Shown in pieces: positions 54,724-62,962 of a DNA stretch of 64,000 bases. The position numbers and the translations under genes are program-made. Below the pieces are notes generated by a model, which worked only from the letters and a program-made list of their open reading frames with translations, was not told the DNA's origin and did not search any database. Numbering within the stretch: the stretch's first letter is position 1; each line of letters begins with the position of its first letter. The DNA is from Cognatiyoonia sediminum (lineage in GTDB: Bacteria; Pseudomonadota; Alphaproteobacteria; Rhodobacterales; Rhodobacteraceae): NCBI RefSeq assembly GCF_900129845.1, contig NZ_FQXB01000003.1, positions 298,174 through 362,173 of the forward strand. Direction: 5' to 3'.

Positions 54724-55470
54724 ATGAGAAGGTTTGATCAGCCAAAAACTCGTGGTATCGGCTTTGGTTTGCTTTTGGTCCTAAGTTCTACGAATGTTTC
54801 CGCTGCTACATTTTCTGTAAATGACATAGCCGGGATTTGGCAGAATAGCCTCATGGAGAGTGGAGGTAGCGCATCAGGTGAAGGTACCGAGTCGATGCGT
54901 TGGGGTAATCCGGTTGGGTCGACTGGGAAGAGTGGATACGACTTTGGAGCGGCGACTACACCACTCAACGTAGAAGCTGATGAATTATTTGTTCTAGGGA
55001 CGTTCAATCATTTGAACTTCCCTGTGACTGGCGACTTTTTGGATAGTGCAGATCTTGAGGTATCAATTAGTGGATCAGTTGAAACTGTGGATTTTGGTTT
55101 CAATTCAGTTTTTCAGTTTGATCACTTTGAGACTCCCAACAGTGCGTCCCCATGCGCAGTCGAGTCGACAGTTCAACCATGCCCCGACCTGGTAACATTG
55201 CTCAATCCGCAGGACCTGACCCAAACCGTGATGGTTGGAGACCTAGAGTATACACTTGAAATTTCAGGTTTTGTGCTTGATGCAGGCGACCCCTCTTCGT
55301 TCCTAACGCACTTTGTAACATTAGAAGGTGAAAATAATAAGTCATATTTAGTTGGGCGTTTTTCGGAGCCACTTCCGATAACGCCTGTCCCACTCCCAGC
55401 AAGTGCTTGGCTGTTGTTAGCAGCTTTTGGCTTGCTTGGCGGATCGCGTCAAATTTTCAAATCTTCTTAG
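54724..55470 (+). CDS. VPLPA-CTERM-type exported protein, copy 2
   Basis: A 248-aa exported protein: signal segment IGFGLLLVLSSTNVSAA, a beta-rich body containing VEADELFVLGTFNHLNFPV and a Cys pair (SPCAVES...QPCPDL), and the C-terminal sorting signal VPLPASAWLLLAAFGLLGG then SRQIFKSS. The body pattern (FVLGTFNHLNFPV... LEVSISG...) resembles THxN-motif PEP-CTERM proteins. I chose ATG 54724 (GGAGAGGG seven bases upstream) over GTG 54661. The anchor and sorting call is strong; function is unknown. Confidence 0.82.
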   Translation: MRRFDQPKTRGIGFGLLLVLSSTNVSAATFSVNDIAGIWQNSLMESGGSASGEGTESMRWGNPVGSTGKSGYDFGAATTPLNVEADELFVLGTFNHLNFPVTGDFLDSADLEVSISGSVETVDFGFNSVFQFDHFETPNSASPCAVESTVQPCPDLVTLLNPQDLTQTVMVGDLEYTLEISGFVLDAGDPSSFLTHFVTLEGENNKSYLVGRFSEPLPITPVPLPASAWLLLAAFGLLGGSRQIFKSS

Positions 55471-55611
55471 TCGCATACTCTCATCTCGTTGGTTGCGGGT
55501 AGAAGAGATGTCCAGTTGCGACCTTTGACTCTATAGCTGCAGTGAGGGCAGGTATAGAGTCAGAGGTCTAGAAAGGAGTTTTTTATAATACCCCTAACTG
55601 ATGCGAGAAAC

Positions 55612-56313
55612 CTAACCAAACAAAGGACAACCTAATGTTCTTTGTCGTGCAGAAACTAGTTCATTTATACTTTCAGTTGTCACAAATGTTCCCCCTGTTT
55701 CATTTGAAAGGCACCGTGCAACCGTTATTGCCGTATCAGAATTTTGCTCGGGACTATTCCAAGTGAAAAAATCAAGTTCTGCATGAAATCCTATGATGTG
55801 AATAGTCAAGTCATGGGCCATCGCAATTAGCGATTGTGCCATCTCGCAATGTCTACCGCCGAAGGTCTCATTGCAATCAGTTACAAGCACAACGACGCCC
55901 GGACGTATTTGGTATTTAAGCGCTTCAGCAGCCCTTCGCACAGCTTGGGTTAGCGGCGTCAAGCCACTGGGTTCTAAAGTGTCGATAGAATTTACTATTG
56001 GATCTGCAGCGTCCTCTATTGGCGGAAACTTTGTTATTAAGTTTTCACATGCTCCTAGAGGCCCAGCGCTATATGTGAGCAAGCCAACACGTCGAAAATT
56101 TGTTATATTGGTCATTGCGTATCTGACCGCTTTTCTTGCTTCGACGATACGCGTATTGAGGCCTGTCTCAAATGTAATCTCAGCCATGGATGCTGAACCG
56201 TCAAAAACCAGCATTGCGTCCACAGAGCAATCTCCGACCTGAGCAATGATGGCCTGGCCGCTAGATGCAAGGGTCAGGACTGTAGTTACGGAGCCTTTAA
56301 GTATAGAGTTCAT
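55612..56313 (-). CDS. Exported vWA-domain protein (DUF1194-like)
   Basis: A 233-aa protein with a signal peptide (about 1-25) and a von Willebrand A domain. The MIDAS motif is VFDGSASMAE (Asp38), followed by the threonine loop SGLTPLTQAV and the TDCNETFGG strand end. Four cysteines suggest disulfides in the periplasm. It resembles the DUF1194 proteins of alphaproteobacteria, whose role is unknown. It is monocistronic. Confidence 0.75.
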   Translation of the reverse strand: MNSILKGSVTTVLTLASSGQAIIAQVGDCSVDAMLVFDGSASMAEITFETGLNTRIVEARKAVRYAMTNITNFRRVGLLTYSAGPLGACENLITKFPPIEDAADPIVNSIDTLEPSGLTPLTQAVRRAAEALKYQIRPGVVVLVTDCNETFGGRHCEMAQSLIAMAHDLTIHIIGFHAELDFFTWNSPEQNSDTAITVARCLSNETGGTFVTTESINELVSARQRTLGCPLFG

Positions 56314-56815
56314 GTGTTCAGTTAAAGGTCCAAATAAATTTTCATTCCTAAACGGAAGACAGCGCTTTTAACAGTTTATCGAGTGGGTACGTCGCTAGGA
56401 AGCCGGTACAAGATATTGGCAAATTGAGGCAAAAATTGCGGGACTATTTGCTTGGGAAATGAAAATCTGAAGATAAGTTTGTTTGCAGATTGACTAGAGA
56501 AAGTATTTCCAGAGCACTATTCGAGGGCGCTATACAACTTCCCCTCTTTTAAGCGCAGCAATCTCTTTGGCGTCGCGTGCCGTGGCTTCTCTATTACTGG
56601 CTTTTTCCAGCCTCAGAACTCACAGCTCATGACAAGTTTTGTTCTGTTAGGTAAGCAAACAGAGAAGAACATAGAAAGTAGCGCTTAAGATTGGTCATTT
56701 AGGTAAATCAATGCCGCCAAAATCAGAAACCTATCTCAGCGCTTAGGAACGACCAATCTGAGTCTAAATTCATTTCTTCTCTGTCTTAAGATCAAGCAGA
56801 CAAAGTCGACTCTTC
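56314..56815. other. Gene-free stretch
   Basis: About 500 bp with no supported gene or terminator. Confidence 0.5.
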
Positions 56816-57211
56816 TTATTCGACGATCCTGCCTTTAAAGCGTCGGTCATATTCAATAGCGACCATGGTATTTAAGAAGAATGCAATGAGTTGACCGCTA
56901 ATCAACCCAAGGGCAAACAAAACCTGAATCAAACTATGAACTTCATCATGCAGGAATAAGTATTCGTAAATTAAGATGCCCACAACTGTAAGCGAGGCCG
57001 GGATTACATGACGTAAGGAAATCATGCTTAAACCGGCTATGATCAAGGCTAAAATCAGAACAGCATCCATACCTAAAGGTGCCTGAACATTGTGAGAATG
57101 ATCAGACCAATAGAAATGAGCGCCAAATTTTATCCAGAGAATCTTCAATAGTCCAAACGAAATTGCAGCATATCCCGCGAGGATAGCAGCAACAAAGGCA
57201 ACACTTCTCAT
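56816..57211 (-). CDS. 131-aa four-helix membrane protein, copy A
   Basis: An unrecognised inner-membrane protein with four helices (about 5-25, 50-65, 70-85, 95-120) and conserved polar spots WSDHSH (35-40) and LHDEVHS (87-93) that could bind metal. It starts at ATG with GGAG eight bases upstream. A nine-base G tract (minus strand, 57232-57240) sits just upstream. Copy B at 58300 is about 85 per cent identical. Each copy has a LysR gene upstream; copy A's is broken. Confidence 0.75.
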   Translation of the reverse strand: MRSVAFVAAILAGYAAISFGLLKILWIKFGAHFYWSDHSHNVQAPLGMDAVLILALIIAGLSMISLRHVIPASLTVVGILIYEYLFLHDEVHSLIQVLFALGLISGQLIAFFLNTMVAIEYDRRFKGRIVE

Positions 57212-57231
57212 GCTCGTTACTCCAGTTCAAG

Positions 57232-57240
57232 CCCCCCCCC
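57232..57240 (-). repeat. G9 homopolymer upstream of membrane-protein copy A
   Basis: Nine consecutive G on the minus strand, 21 bp before the start codon. Copy B has GGGCGGGG at the corresponding place. Such tracts can vary in length by slippage. Confidence 0.7.
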
Positions 57241-57288
57241 GAGAACAACCGTAAATTCGCAGGTCTAGACTTATTCGTCGACGACTAA

Positions 57289-57312
57289 TTCTGCAGGTAC
57301 GGACCTGCAGAA
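57289..57312. repeat. TTCTGCAGGT-ACGG-ACCTGCAGAA hairpin, copy A
   Basis: A perfect 10-bp stem between the LysR remnant stop and membrane-protein copy A. The same hairpin, slightly shortened, is at 58773-58792 in copy B, so it belongs to the duplicated module. Confidence 0.75.
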
Positions 57313-57320
57313 AACTAGTC

Positions 57321-57706
57321 TCAATTCAAAAAGCACTTGGGTAAGAGCTCATGTCCACTGCGAACAACAGGATCTAGGCGCCTGCTTTCGTGATATGATG
57401 CCCAGACTGACTGATATTTACTTGGAGAGTCGGGCTTTAATGGAGCCAGGTCTATAAAGCTCTCGGCCAGTGTCACTGGCAATCACAATGCAAGCGGCAT
57501 AGTCTCCAAGAGCGAATTCGCGAAACATAATCCCGAAACTCTCAGTCTTGGTTCGCCAAAAGGCTGTTCCAAATCAGCTGCACAAGGCGTCTCGTTGATG
57601 TCATTCTGCGACATCGTCATTGTGATGTATTCTTCGGGGTCATTTTCCCATTTTCCGTGACAAAAAGTTCTGAAGCCCATTTTGCCAAGTTGAGCGCGCA
57701 CCTCCA
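57321..57706 (-). pseudogene. Degraded LysR-family regulator gene, copy A (C-terminal part)
   Basis: Minus-strand pieces align to the C-terminal half of the intact LysR at 58803-59630: VRAQLGKMGF, FGEPRLRVSGLCFANSLLETMPLAL, then after frame disruption WASYHESRRLDP and a FLN stop (57321). The DNA-binding half is missing; at about 57707 the sequence switches to the 181-bp repeat. This is the decayed LysR of duplicate module A. Confidence 0.75.
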
Positions 57707-57882
57707 CTAGCTCAACAATATCACAGCCTTGTTGAGCCAGGCGCCTCAATTCCGACAGCGGTTGTAATTCCTTGCAGCTTTATCCGGCGCGGACTATCGG
57801 TTGTCAGTCACCCTTGAATAGCAAAATGTGTGAAAGAATGTGTGAATAGGAAATGCAGCGGTTAGTTGGAAGACAAAGGGTC
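57702..57882 (+). repeat. 181-bp direct repeat, copy 2
   Basis: Second copy of 42445-42625. Here it is fused to the broken LysR gene rather than to tRNA-Leu, so a recombination or insertion at this repeat probably removed the LysR 5' half. Its tandem motif is degraded (ATGTGTGAAAGAATGTGTGA). Confidence 0.8.
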
Positions 57883-58299
57883 CATTCATAGTAGAGCGCC
57901 TCGCACATTTCTTGGTAATTCTGCGAATTGAGGTCCCAAGGTGGCTAAACCTTAACTCGGGATTAGGTTGATAGCTTTTGCCTTACAGTACCCTAGAGAG
58001 ACGATCTGTGAGACAGATCAGAAGACAGGATAATCAAGAGGGGGAGGGCATGGGCCATTGGGGGTATATGCGTTGTCTATTGTTGGCCTCTGCCAGTTCT
58101 GAAGTGCGGATGCTATGTTAACATTCGCCCCCGCCTTGGTTGATAAATTAGAAAGTCAAAGCGATTCTTTTGACTGAAGGCAGAACCAAAAAATACTATC
58201 GCAGTTACCGACCAGATCTGAAGCTTGCGGCCTAGCGTGACCAACTCTGCGGTCATCACTTCGCTATCTTATGATCAACTTCATTGTGTTGATATTGTT
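57883..58299. other. Gene-free stretch
   Basis: About 420 bp between repeat copy 2 and membrane-protein copy B. No supported gene. Confidence 0.5.
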
Positions 58300-58695
58300 T
58301 TATTCGACCATTTGACCTTTAAAACTCTTATCATGTCCAATAGCGACTAAAAGATTTAAGAAAAATGTAATGAGCTGCCCGCTGATCAACCCAATGGCAA
58401 ATAAGACTTGGGTTAAGCTATGAACTTCATCATGCAGGAACAGATATTCATACAATAAGACACCAATGACCGTGAGTGAGGCAGGCATTATATGGCGCAG
58501 AGAAATCATGCTCAAACCCGCTAAAATCAACGCCAAGATTAGTGCGGCATCCAATCCTAGCGGCGCTTGAACGTCGTGTGAGTGGTCGGACCAATAGAAA
58601 TGGGCTCCAAACTTTATCCAAAGAATTTTTAGCAATCCGAAAGAAATTGCAGCATATCCCGCTAGGATAGCAGCAACAAAGGCAACACTTCTCAT
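58300..58695 (-). CDS. 131-aa four-helix membrane protein, copy B
   Basis: Same length and helix layout as copy A, identical over the first 40 residues except one position. It retains WSDHSH and LHDEVHS. Substitutions are conservative and concentrated in the C-terminal tail (GHDKSFKGQMVE versus EYDRRFKGRIVE), so both copies look maintained. The intact LysR gene is 107 bp upstream on the same strand, separated by the conserved hairpin. Function unknown. Confidence 0.78.
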   Translation of the reverse strand: MRSVAFVAAILAGYAAISFGLLKILWIKFGAHFYWSDHSHDVQAPLGLDAALILALILAGLSMISLRHIMPASLTVIGVLLYEYLFLHDEVHSLTQVLFAIGLISGQLITFFLNLLVAIGHDKSFKGQMVE

Positions 58696-58772
58696 CTAGT
58701 AACTCCAGTCTGTTGCCCCGCCCAGGATAAATTTAATGTCGCTGTCGAAACGCCTAGGGTCGAGTAGGAATC

Positions 58773-58792
58773 TTGCAGGTACGGACCTGCAG
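58773..58792. repeat. TTGCAGGT-ACGG-ACCTGCAG hairpin, copy B
   Basis: Conserved hairpin between the LysR gene and membrane-protein copy B; counterpart of 57289-57312. No T run follows, so an operator or attenuator is as likely as a terminator. Confidence 0.65.
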
Positions 58793-58802
58793 AAAACAGT
58801 AC

Positions 58803-59630
58803 TCAGTTCAAAAAAGACTTCTTCAGAAAGTCAATACCGAGACGAATCTCTGGATCCAGCCGCCGATTTTCATGATATGCCGCCCAAACAGTACAGTGCT
58901 CAATTGCGAGATCATCACTCAATGGAACCAACTCAGGATGTCGTTGCGCTAATTTATCAGGCAAACACAAAGCAAAAGGCATAGCTTTTGCGAGGGCGAT
59001 GGCAAAACACAAACCTGACGTTACTACTCTTGGTGGTCCAAACCTATCTTCCAAGACAACACTATAAGGCATTCCTTCATAGTCAGTTCCGACCTTGGTT
59101 AGCGCGATGAAGCCTGTTGGATCTATACTCCAGTCTTCATGGATATAGACGCCAAAATCGATTTTACCAATCTGAGTACGTACTAACCTACCTTCTGTTG
59201 GTTCTTCACTGCTCACTGCGATATCTACTTCGCCGAACGCAACTGAGCGTTTGTCCTCATAGAGGTCGATCTTTAATGACTTGTCTGTCAGAAGGTTTTC
59301 GAAATGGTGAATATCTATGCTCATGATGGTTAACATGCTTATAGAAATTCTAAGCCTTCGACTGGCAATGTGCTCAGTATTATCGGCTTTTTGCGAGGCC
59401 CATAAATCTGTATCCAATTGATCCGCAATCGTTATTAGCCGTTTGGCTGATTCAGTAGGCTCCAATTCGCTGCCCCGACGCACGAAGAGTGTCTCGCCAA
59501 GTTCATCGGTCAATCGCTCCAAACGTCGAGAGACGGTTGCCGTACTTATCCCGAGTATGTACGCCGAAGCAGTCATGGTCTTGTATCGACTAAGCGCTAG
59601 AAGAAGCTTCAAGTCTTCCCAGTTATCCAT
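58803..59630 (-). CDS. LysR-family transcriptional regulator, copy B
   Basis: A 275-aa LysR-type regulator. Its N-terminal HTH reads MDNWEDLKLLLALSRYKTMTASAYILGISTATVSRRLERL, shown here in two parts: MDNWEDLKLLLALSRY and ILGISTATVSRRLERL. A linker helix and a periplasmic-binding-protein-like effector domain follow. The chosen ATG follows GGAAGGTG; a 13-codon longer frame exists. It probably controls the adjacent 131-aa membrane protein (same module twice); effector unknown. Confidence 0.85.
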   Translation of the reverse strand: MDNWEDLKLLLALSRYKTMTASAYILGISTATVSRRLERLTDELGETLFVRRGSELEPTESAKRLITIADQLDTDLWASQKADNTEHIASRRLRISISMLTIMSIDIHHFENLLTDKSLKIDLYEDKRSVAFGEVDIAVSSEEPTEGRLVRTQIGKIDFGVYIHEDWSIDPTGFIALTKVGTDYEGMPYSVVLEDRFGPPRVVTSGLCFAIALAKAMPFALCLPDKLAQRHPELVPLSDDLAIEHCTVWAAYHENRRLDPEIRLGIDFLKKSFLN

Positions 59631-59859
59631 CGTTGCACCTTCCCCCAAAAAAGAGTGCTTATTATTCATACAAAGTACCAGTTAGGAATGAGGTACAGCT
59701 ATGTAGTGTGTTGAGTGATGAAAAAGTTGCTTTGATCTAAGTCAAATTAACTAACAAAATCCCTTTTTGATATCTGCTTAGGACGCCTTTCTTGACCTTT
59801 CAAAGTCTGGCCCATAAACCTTTTGATGAAATTTAATTATCGATCTTTCGAGGAAAACG

Positions 59860-60312
59860 TCAATCATTGTTGAGTTCTTCTGAGCTCAACAAATTGATCA
59901 CGACCGCCGAAGCTAGTGAAATTGCACAGCCTACCGCGCTATAAACTGCAATAAGAGAAAGCATTTGCATTCCCATCGAATAAGCATATGCCACTGCTAC
60001 CAGTCCAAAAAATCCGCCCAAGGCGAGACACGCCAAGAATATAGGTGGCTTAGAAGTTTCCTCATCAGTTAGATCGATCCTGGAAAGGTCGATTTCTAAG
60101 CTTTCAATACTCTTGTTGTAATCGTGCTCAGTCCCGCCTTGGGCTTGCCCGAGGAGTGGCCTCGTGTTTTCTTTTCCCGATGAAGTATCAGGTCGAGAAA
60201 GCGCTCTGCTATCTAATGCAATCGTGTTCGAGAATTTTTTGTTAGGTTCCCTTCGAACAGGTGTAATTAAGCCGTATTTTGCGGCCACTTGGCGGTTTAG
60301 TCTCTGGTCCAT
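59860..60312 (-). CDS. Hypothetical protein with two C-terminal membrane helices
   Basis: A 150-aa protein with a hydrophilic first 90 residues (MDQRLNRQVAAKYGLITPVRR...) and two helices at about 90-112 and 116-140 (FLACLALGGFFGLVAVAYAY and LIAVYSAVGCAISLASAVVI). ATG 60312 has GAGGAG six bases upstream. No family recognised. It sits between two LysR genes, divergent from the one at 60740. Confidence 0.6.
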   Translation of the reverse strand: MDQRLNRQVAAKYGLITPVRREPNKKFSNTIALDSRALSRPDTSSGKENTRPLLGQAQGGTEHDYNKSIESLEIDLSRIDLTDEETSKPPIFLACLALGGFFGLVAVAYAYSMGMQMLSLIAVYSAVGCAISLASAVVINLLSSEELNND

Positions 60313-60739
60313 GTCCACTCCTCGACACCGCCCCCGCGTTCTAACTTTGCATTGGTTGTGACGTTTCCAAACAGTGTTTGTTGCAGCTCAAGAACTGCAA
60401 AAATGTTTAACCGTTGAAAGCCTGTGTAAAAGTCGATGTCAGTCTGGATGCATCGCTGAACCACGTAGCAGAACCACCCGTTTGTTTAAGCTTAGAAAAA
60501 CTTTCGAAAAATCAATGGTTAGACTGGAAGGTTGACACCAAGCTACCGGAGTTTGATGCAACCCCACACATCAAAAAAAGATAGTAAAAAGAACTTTTTC
60601 AATTTGAAGTTGCATTTATGTAAATGCAGCTTTGCGCTGGGGTATCTTTTACAAAGGTGCGAGTAGACTAAGATGACACGAGTTACAGAGGACAAGTAAA
60701 TTTTAGGGATTGTTAAAAAAATCTAAAGGGGAGCAGTGC
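60313..60739. other. Divergent spacer
   Basis: About 430 bp between the divergent membrane-protein and LysR genes. AT-rich with likely promoters; no gene supported. Confidence 0.45.
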
Positions 60740-61585
60740 ATGGTGCCTTACTGGGACGATTTGAAGTATCTATTAGCACTCGAACAAAGCGGGAGCCTTG
60801 TGGCTGCTGCCAAAATACTAAACACAAACCCGACAACCGTTTCTCGTCATGTGAAGCGGTTGTCCGAAACATACCAAAGAACACTAGTGTCAAGAACCAG
60901 CAATGGCGAATGGTCAATGACGGAACACGGAAAGGCATTCGCAAAGACAGCGAGGCTCTGCCAAAACGAAATTGCGCGACTAGGTGGGCCAGACGAAGAG
61001 ATGGAACAGCAAACGATCAGAGTTTCTACCGTCGATTTCGTAGCAGAGTACTTTCTTACACCTAAGTTGAGCTATCTGCCGGTGAACCCGGAGAAGACCG
61101 CTTTGTCGCTGGAGGCAGCCGACAAAAACGTCAGCCTAGCCTATGGGGAAGCTGACCTTGCCATTAGACTAGGGCGACCAAAGCAAGGCCGTTTGATAAT
61201 CTCCAAGATTGGGACCATCGATATGGGACTATTCGCTAGCGAAAGAGTTGGTGGAACTGCATGGATTGGTTTGACTTCTGACCTTGATTGGGTCCCAGAA
61301 ATGCAAGCGGGATATGAAATCTTTGGCGAACCACCTGCCATTAGATTGTCATCGTTTAACTGCATCCGGCGTGTCGCTGTAGAGCGCGGACTGCCCTGTG
61401 TCGGTCCAGATTCTGTGATGCGGAACTGGAACGGACTAGAGCGGGTCAACACGGGAAAGCCTCAGCCATTTAGGGAGGTCTGGAGCGTCATTCATGAAGA
61501 CCGGCGTCAAGACGAATTACTACTTAAAACCAAAGAGTGGGCACGAACTTGTTTTACAAGCGAAGCAGATGTCGCAGCGGCCTAG
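60740..61585 (+). CDS. LysR-family transcriptional regulator
   Basis: A 281-aa LysR-type regulator: HTH MVPYWDDLKYLLALEQSGSL and ILNTNPTTVSRHVKRLSETY, then a substrate-binding domain with the short AYGEADLAIRLGRPKQGRL segment typical of the family. It is paralogous to copy B at 58803: both carry the (V/I)(A/R)...GRL(I/V)xxxIGxIDxG pattern. ATG 60740 follows AAGGGGAG; the 10-codon upstream extension is rejected. No target gene is adjacent downstream. Confidence 0.85.
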   Translation: MVPYWDDLKYLLALEQSGSLVAAAKILNTNPTTVSRHVKRLSETYQRTLVSRTSNGEWSMTEHGKAFAKTARLCQNEIARLGGPDEEMEQQTIRVSTVDFVAEYFLTPKLSYLPVNPEKTALSLEAADKNVSLAYGEADLAIRLGRPKQGRLIISKIGTIDMGLFASERVGGTAWIGLTSDLDWVPEMQAGYEIFGEPPAIRLSSFNCIRRVAVERGLPCVGPDSVMRNWNGLERVNTGKPQPFREVWSVIHEDRRQDELLLKTKEWARTCFTSEADVAAA

Positions 61586-61880
61586 CAAGTTCAATATTCA
61601 ACAATATTTTTGTTTCTCTAAACTTAATGGTGCGGCTATTCTTTTGGATAGTTGATTCAATTGCGAAAAAATGACATCTACTAAGCCAGTAATTAGTATG
61701 GTGACTGCCGTGTATGATGTTTTTGCATTCTCGATGATTTTCTCTGGCTTGATGTTAGTAGAGCTTTTTGTAGTAAGGTTTGGGTTGCGGAAGAACTAAC
61801 GATAGTCAGCAGTGCTATCAACACAGCAATCTAGGTGAACCTACTGCGGAAAATGGCACAGACATAAGTTAGGTGGAGCA
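61586..61880. other. Gene-free stretch
   Basis: About 300 bp, AT-rich, no supported gene. Confidence 0.45.
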
Positions 61881-62197
61881 TCAAAATTCTTCGCCATCAG
61901 GCCACCGTCTTGTTAGCCGCTCATTGATCAATATGTCGCCAACATTGAATGAGCCAACCTCGACCACAGCAAGTGTTCTGCCGTACATGTCTACGCACTT
62001 GCGGTCCACCATGATCTAGTCCTGATCAGCAACTCCACAAGCCGCCTAAAAGCTTGGTTCGTGAGCGCTACCTCTGTATCAACGCCACAAATTTTGTCGA
62101 ATGCCTCCGAATGCTCAAATCGGAAGAAATATAACAACTTACCGTAAGTAGGTGGTGCCCAGAAGAGGCATTGTATACCTGTATCAAGCTGTTTCAT
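61881..62197 (-). pseudogene. Frameshifted thermonuclease (SNase-like) gene remnant
   Basis: Minus-strand frame 1 gives KICGVDTEVALTNQAFRRLV then runs into a stop. Frame 2, entered near 62015, continues VDRKCVDMYGRTLAVVEVG and NVGDILINERLTRRWPDGEEF to TGA at 61881. The DxYGRTLA and GxxVGDxLIxERLARRWPDG patterns are those of SNase-domain proteins common in Rhodobacterales. The N-terminal catalytic half is absent; at 62153-62168 the sequence instead matches the 3' end of tRNA-Leu. Confidence 0.6.
62153..62168 (-). repeat. 16-nt match to the tRNA-Leu 3' end
   Basis: TGGTGCCCAGAAGAGG, identical to 42372-42387 (CCA end plus acceptor and part of the T-arm, minus strand) and in the same orientation. 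It may be a short attachment-site copy bounding the 42-62 kb accessory block. Confidence 0.5.
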
Positions 62198-62209
62198 TCT
62201 GTTTCAAAA

Positions 62210-62290
62210 TTACTGACGACGGACATTCAGCAGCTCAATAAGCCGTTGAGAGGCTTGGTTCGCGAGCGCAACCTCAGTAATAGGTTTGCA
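62210..62290 (-). pseudogene. Second SNase-like fragment
   Basis: Minus-strand ITEVALANQASQRLIELLN then VRRQ and TAA (62210). It repeats the EVALTNQAFRRLVELL stretch of the remnant about 205 bp away, so a thermonuclease-like gene was partly duplicated or two related genes decayed here. Confidence 0.45.
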
Positions 62291-62371
62291 ACCATTTAAA
62301 AGTTTTGGTTTTTAAAGTACTCGGAAACTGAAATCCCTCTATCGAATTTTGAAAGACAAATTAGCTATCAG

Positions 62372-62518
62372 ATGAAAAGCTTATTCCATTTTTTGGGCTT
62401 TACACCCGAATTCGTTTCGCACCTCCGGACAACGGCTAAAAATTTCATCGTAATAGTTGCTTGCATCTTGGCAGCAGCAGCCTTTGTTGCACTACTGCTT
62501 TATGTTGAAAAACCATAA
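62372..62518 (+). CDS. 48-aa single-helix membrane protein
   Basis: A short frame MKSLFHFLGFTPEFVSHLRT followed by one clear hydrophobic helix (IVIVACILAAAAFVALLLYV) and EKP. It ends 12 bp before the next gene, whose ribosome site AAAAGG overlaps this stop, suggesting a two-gene unit. No family recognised. Confidence 0.45.
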   Translation: MKSLFHFLGFTPEFVSHLRTTAKNFIVIVACILAAAAFVALLLYVEKP

Positions 62519-62530
62519 AAGGCTATCCTT

Positions 62531-62932
62531 GTGAGCGAAGAAATTTCTAGCACGTCAACCGCTGATTTAACTCTAAACCTTAAAATACCTTTTACGGACT
62601 TGGGAATTGGCGGGAGTGGGTCAATCGTATTTGGCAATGATTTTGACCCTAATGACGGCGCTATCTGGCAATTTGTTGATCAACTGATTCCAGACGATAT
62701 CGGATTTGTGTTGAACCTATCGGGAGGCGACAGCGTGGGCGTTGGCGGATATGTCGCGACGACGGCGACGGTCTATTCACACTCGGCACCAGTGGACGTA
62801 ATGCTTCCAGGAAGTACGACCACTTCGGTGACAGCACCAGTTACGCCCACTGGCGTAGGTTATACCGCTCATATGGTTTTTGACCAAGTGTCCGTCGTCA
62901 GAGTTTTTCGGAGAGCTGAGGTTTTTTCCTAA
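62531..62932 (+). CDS. Hypothetical protein, possibly truncated at its 3' end
   Basis: A 133-aa product starting at GTG, eight bases after AAGG. It is a beta-rich, glycine/serine/threonine-rich sequence (LKIPFTDLGIGGSGSIVFGN, VLNLSGGDSVGVGGYVATTA) without a signal peptide. The last residues (VVRVFRRAEVFS) change character close to the IS3-family element, so the native C-terminus may have been lost. Function unknown. Confidence 0.45.
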   Translation: MSEEISSTSTADLTLNLKIPFTDLGIGGSGSIVFGNDFDPNDGAIWQFVDQLIPDDIGFVLNLSGGDSVGVGGYVATTATVYSHSAPVDVMLPGSTTTSVTAPVTPTGVGYTAHMVFDQVSVVRVFRRAEVFS

Positions 62933-62962
62933 CGGAGGCTCTGGTTCGATTTCTGTTTGAGT

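Noticed and set aside
62213..62901. 13-bp inverted repeat CTGACGACGGACA / TGTCCGTCGTCAG as mobile-element ends
   Set aside because: A 13-mer inverted match is expected many times by chance in 64 kb, and one copy lies in a recognisable thermonuclease-like reading frame.
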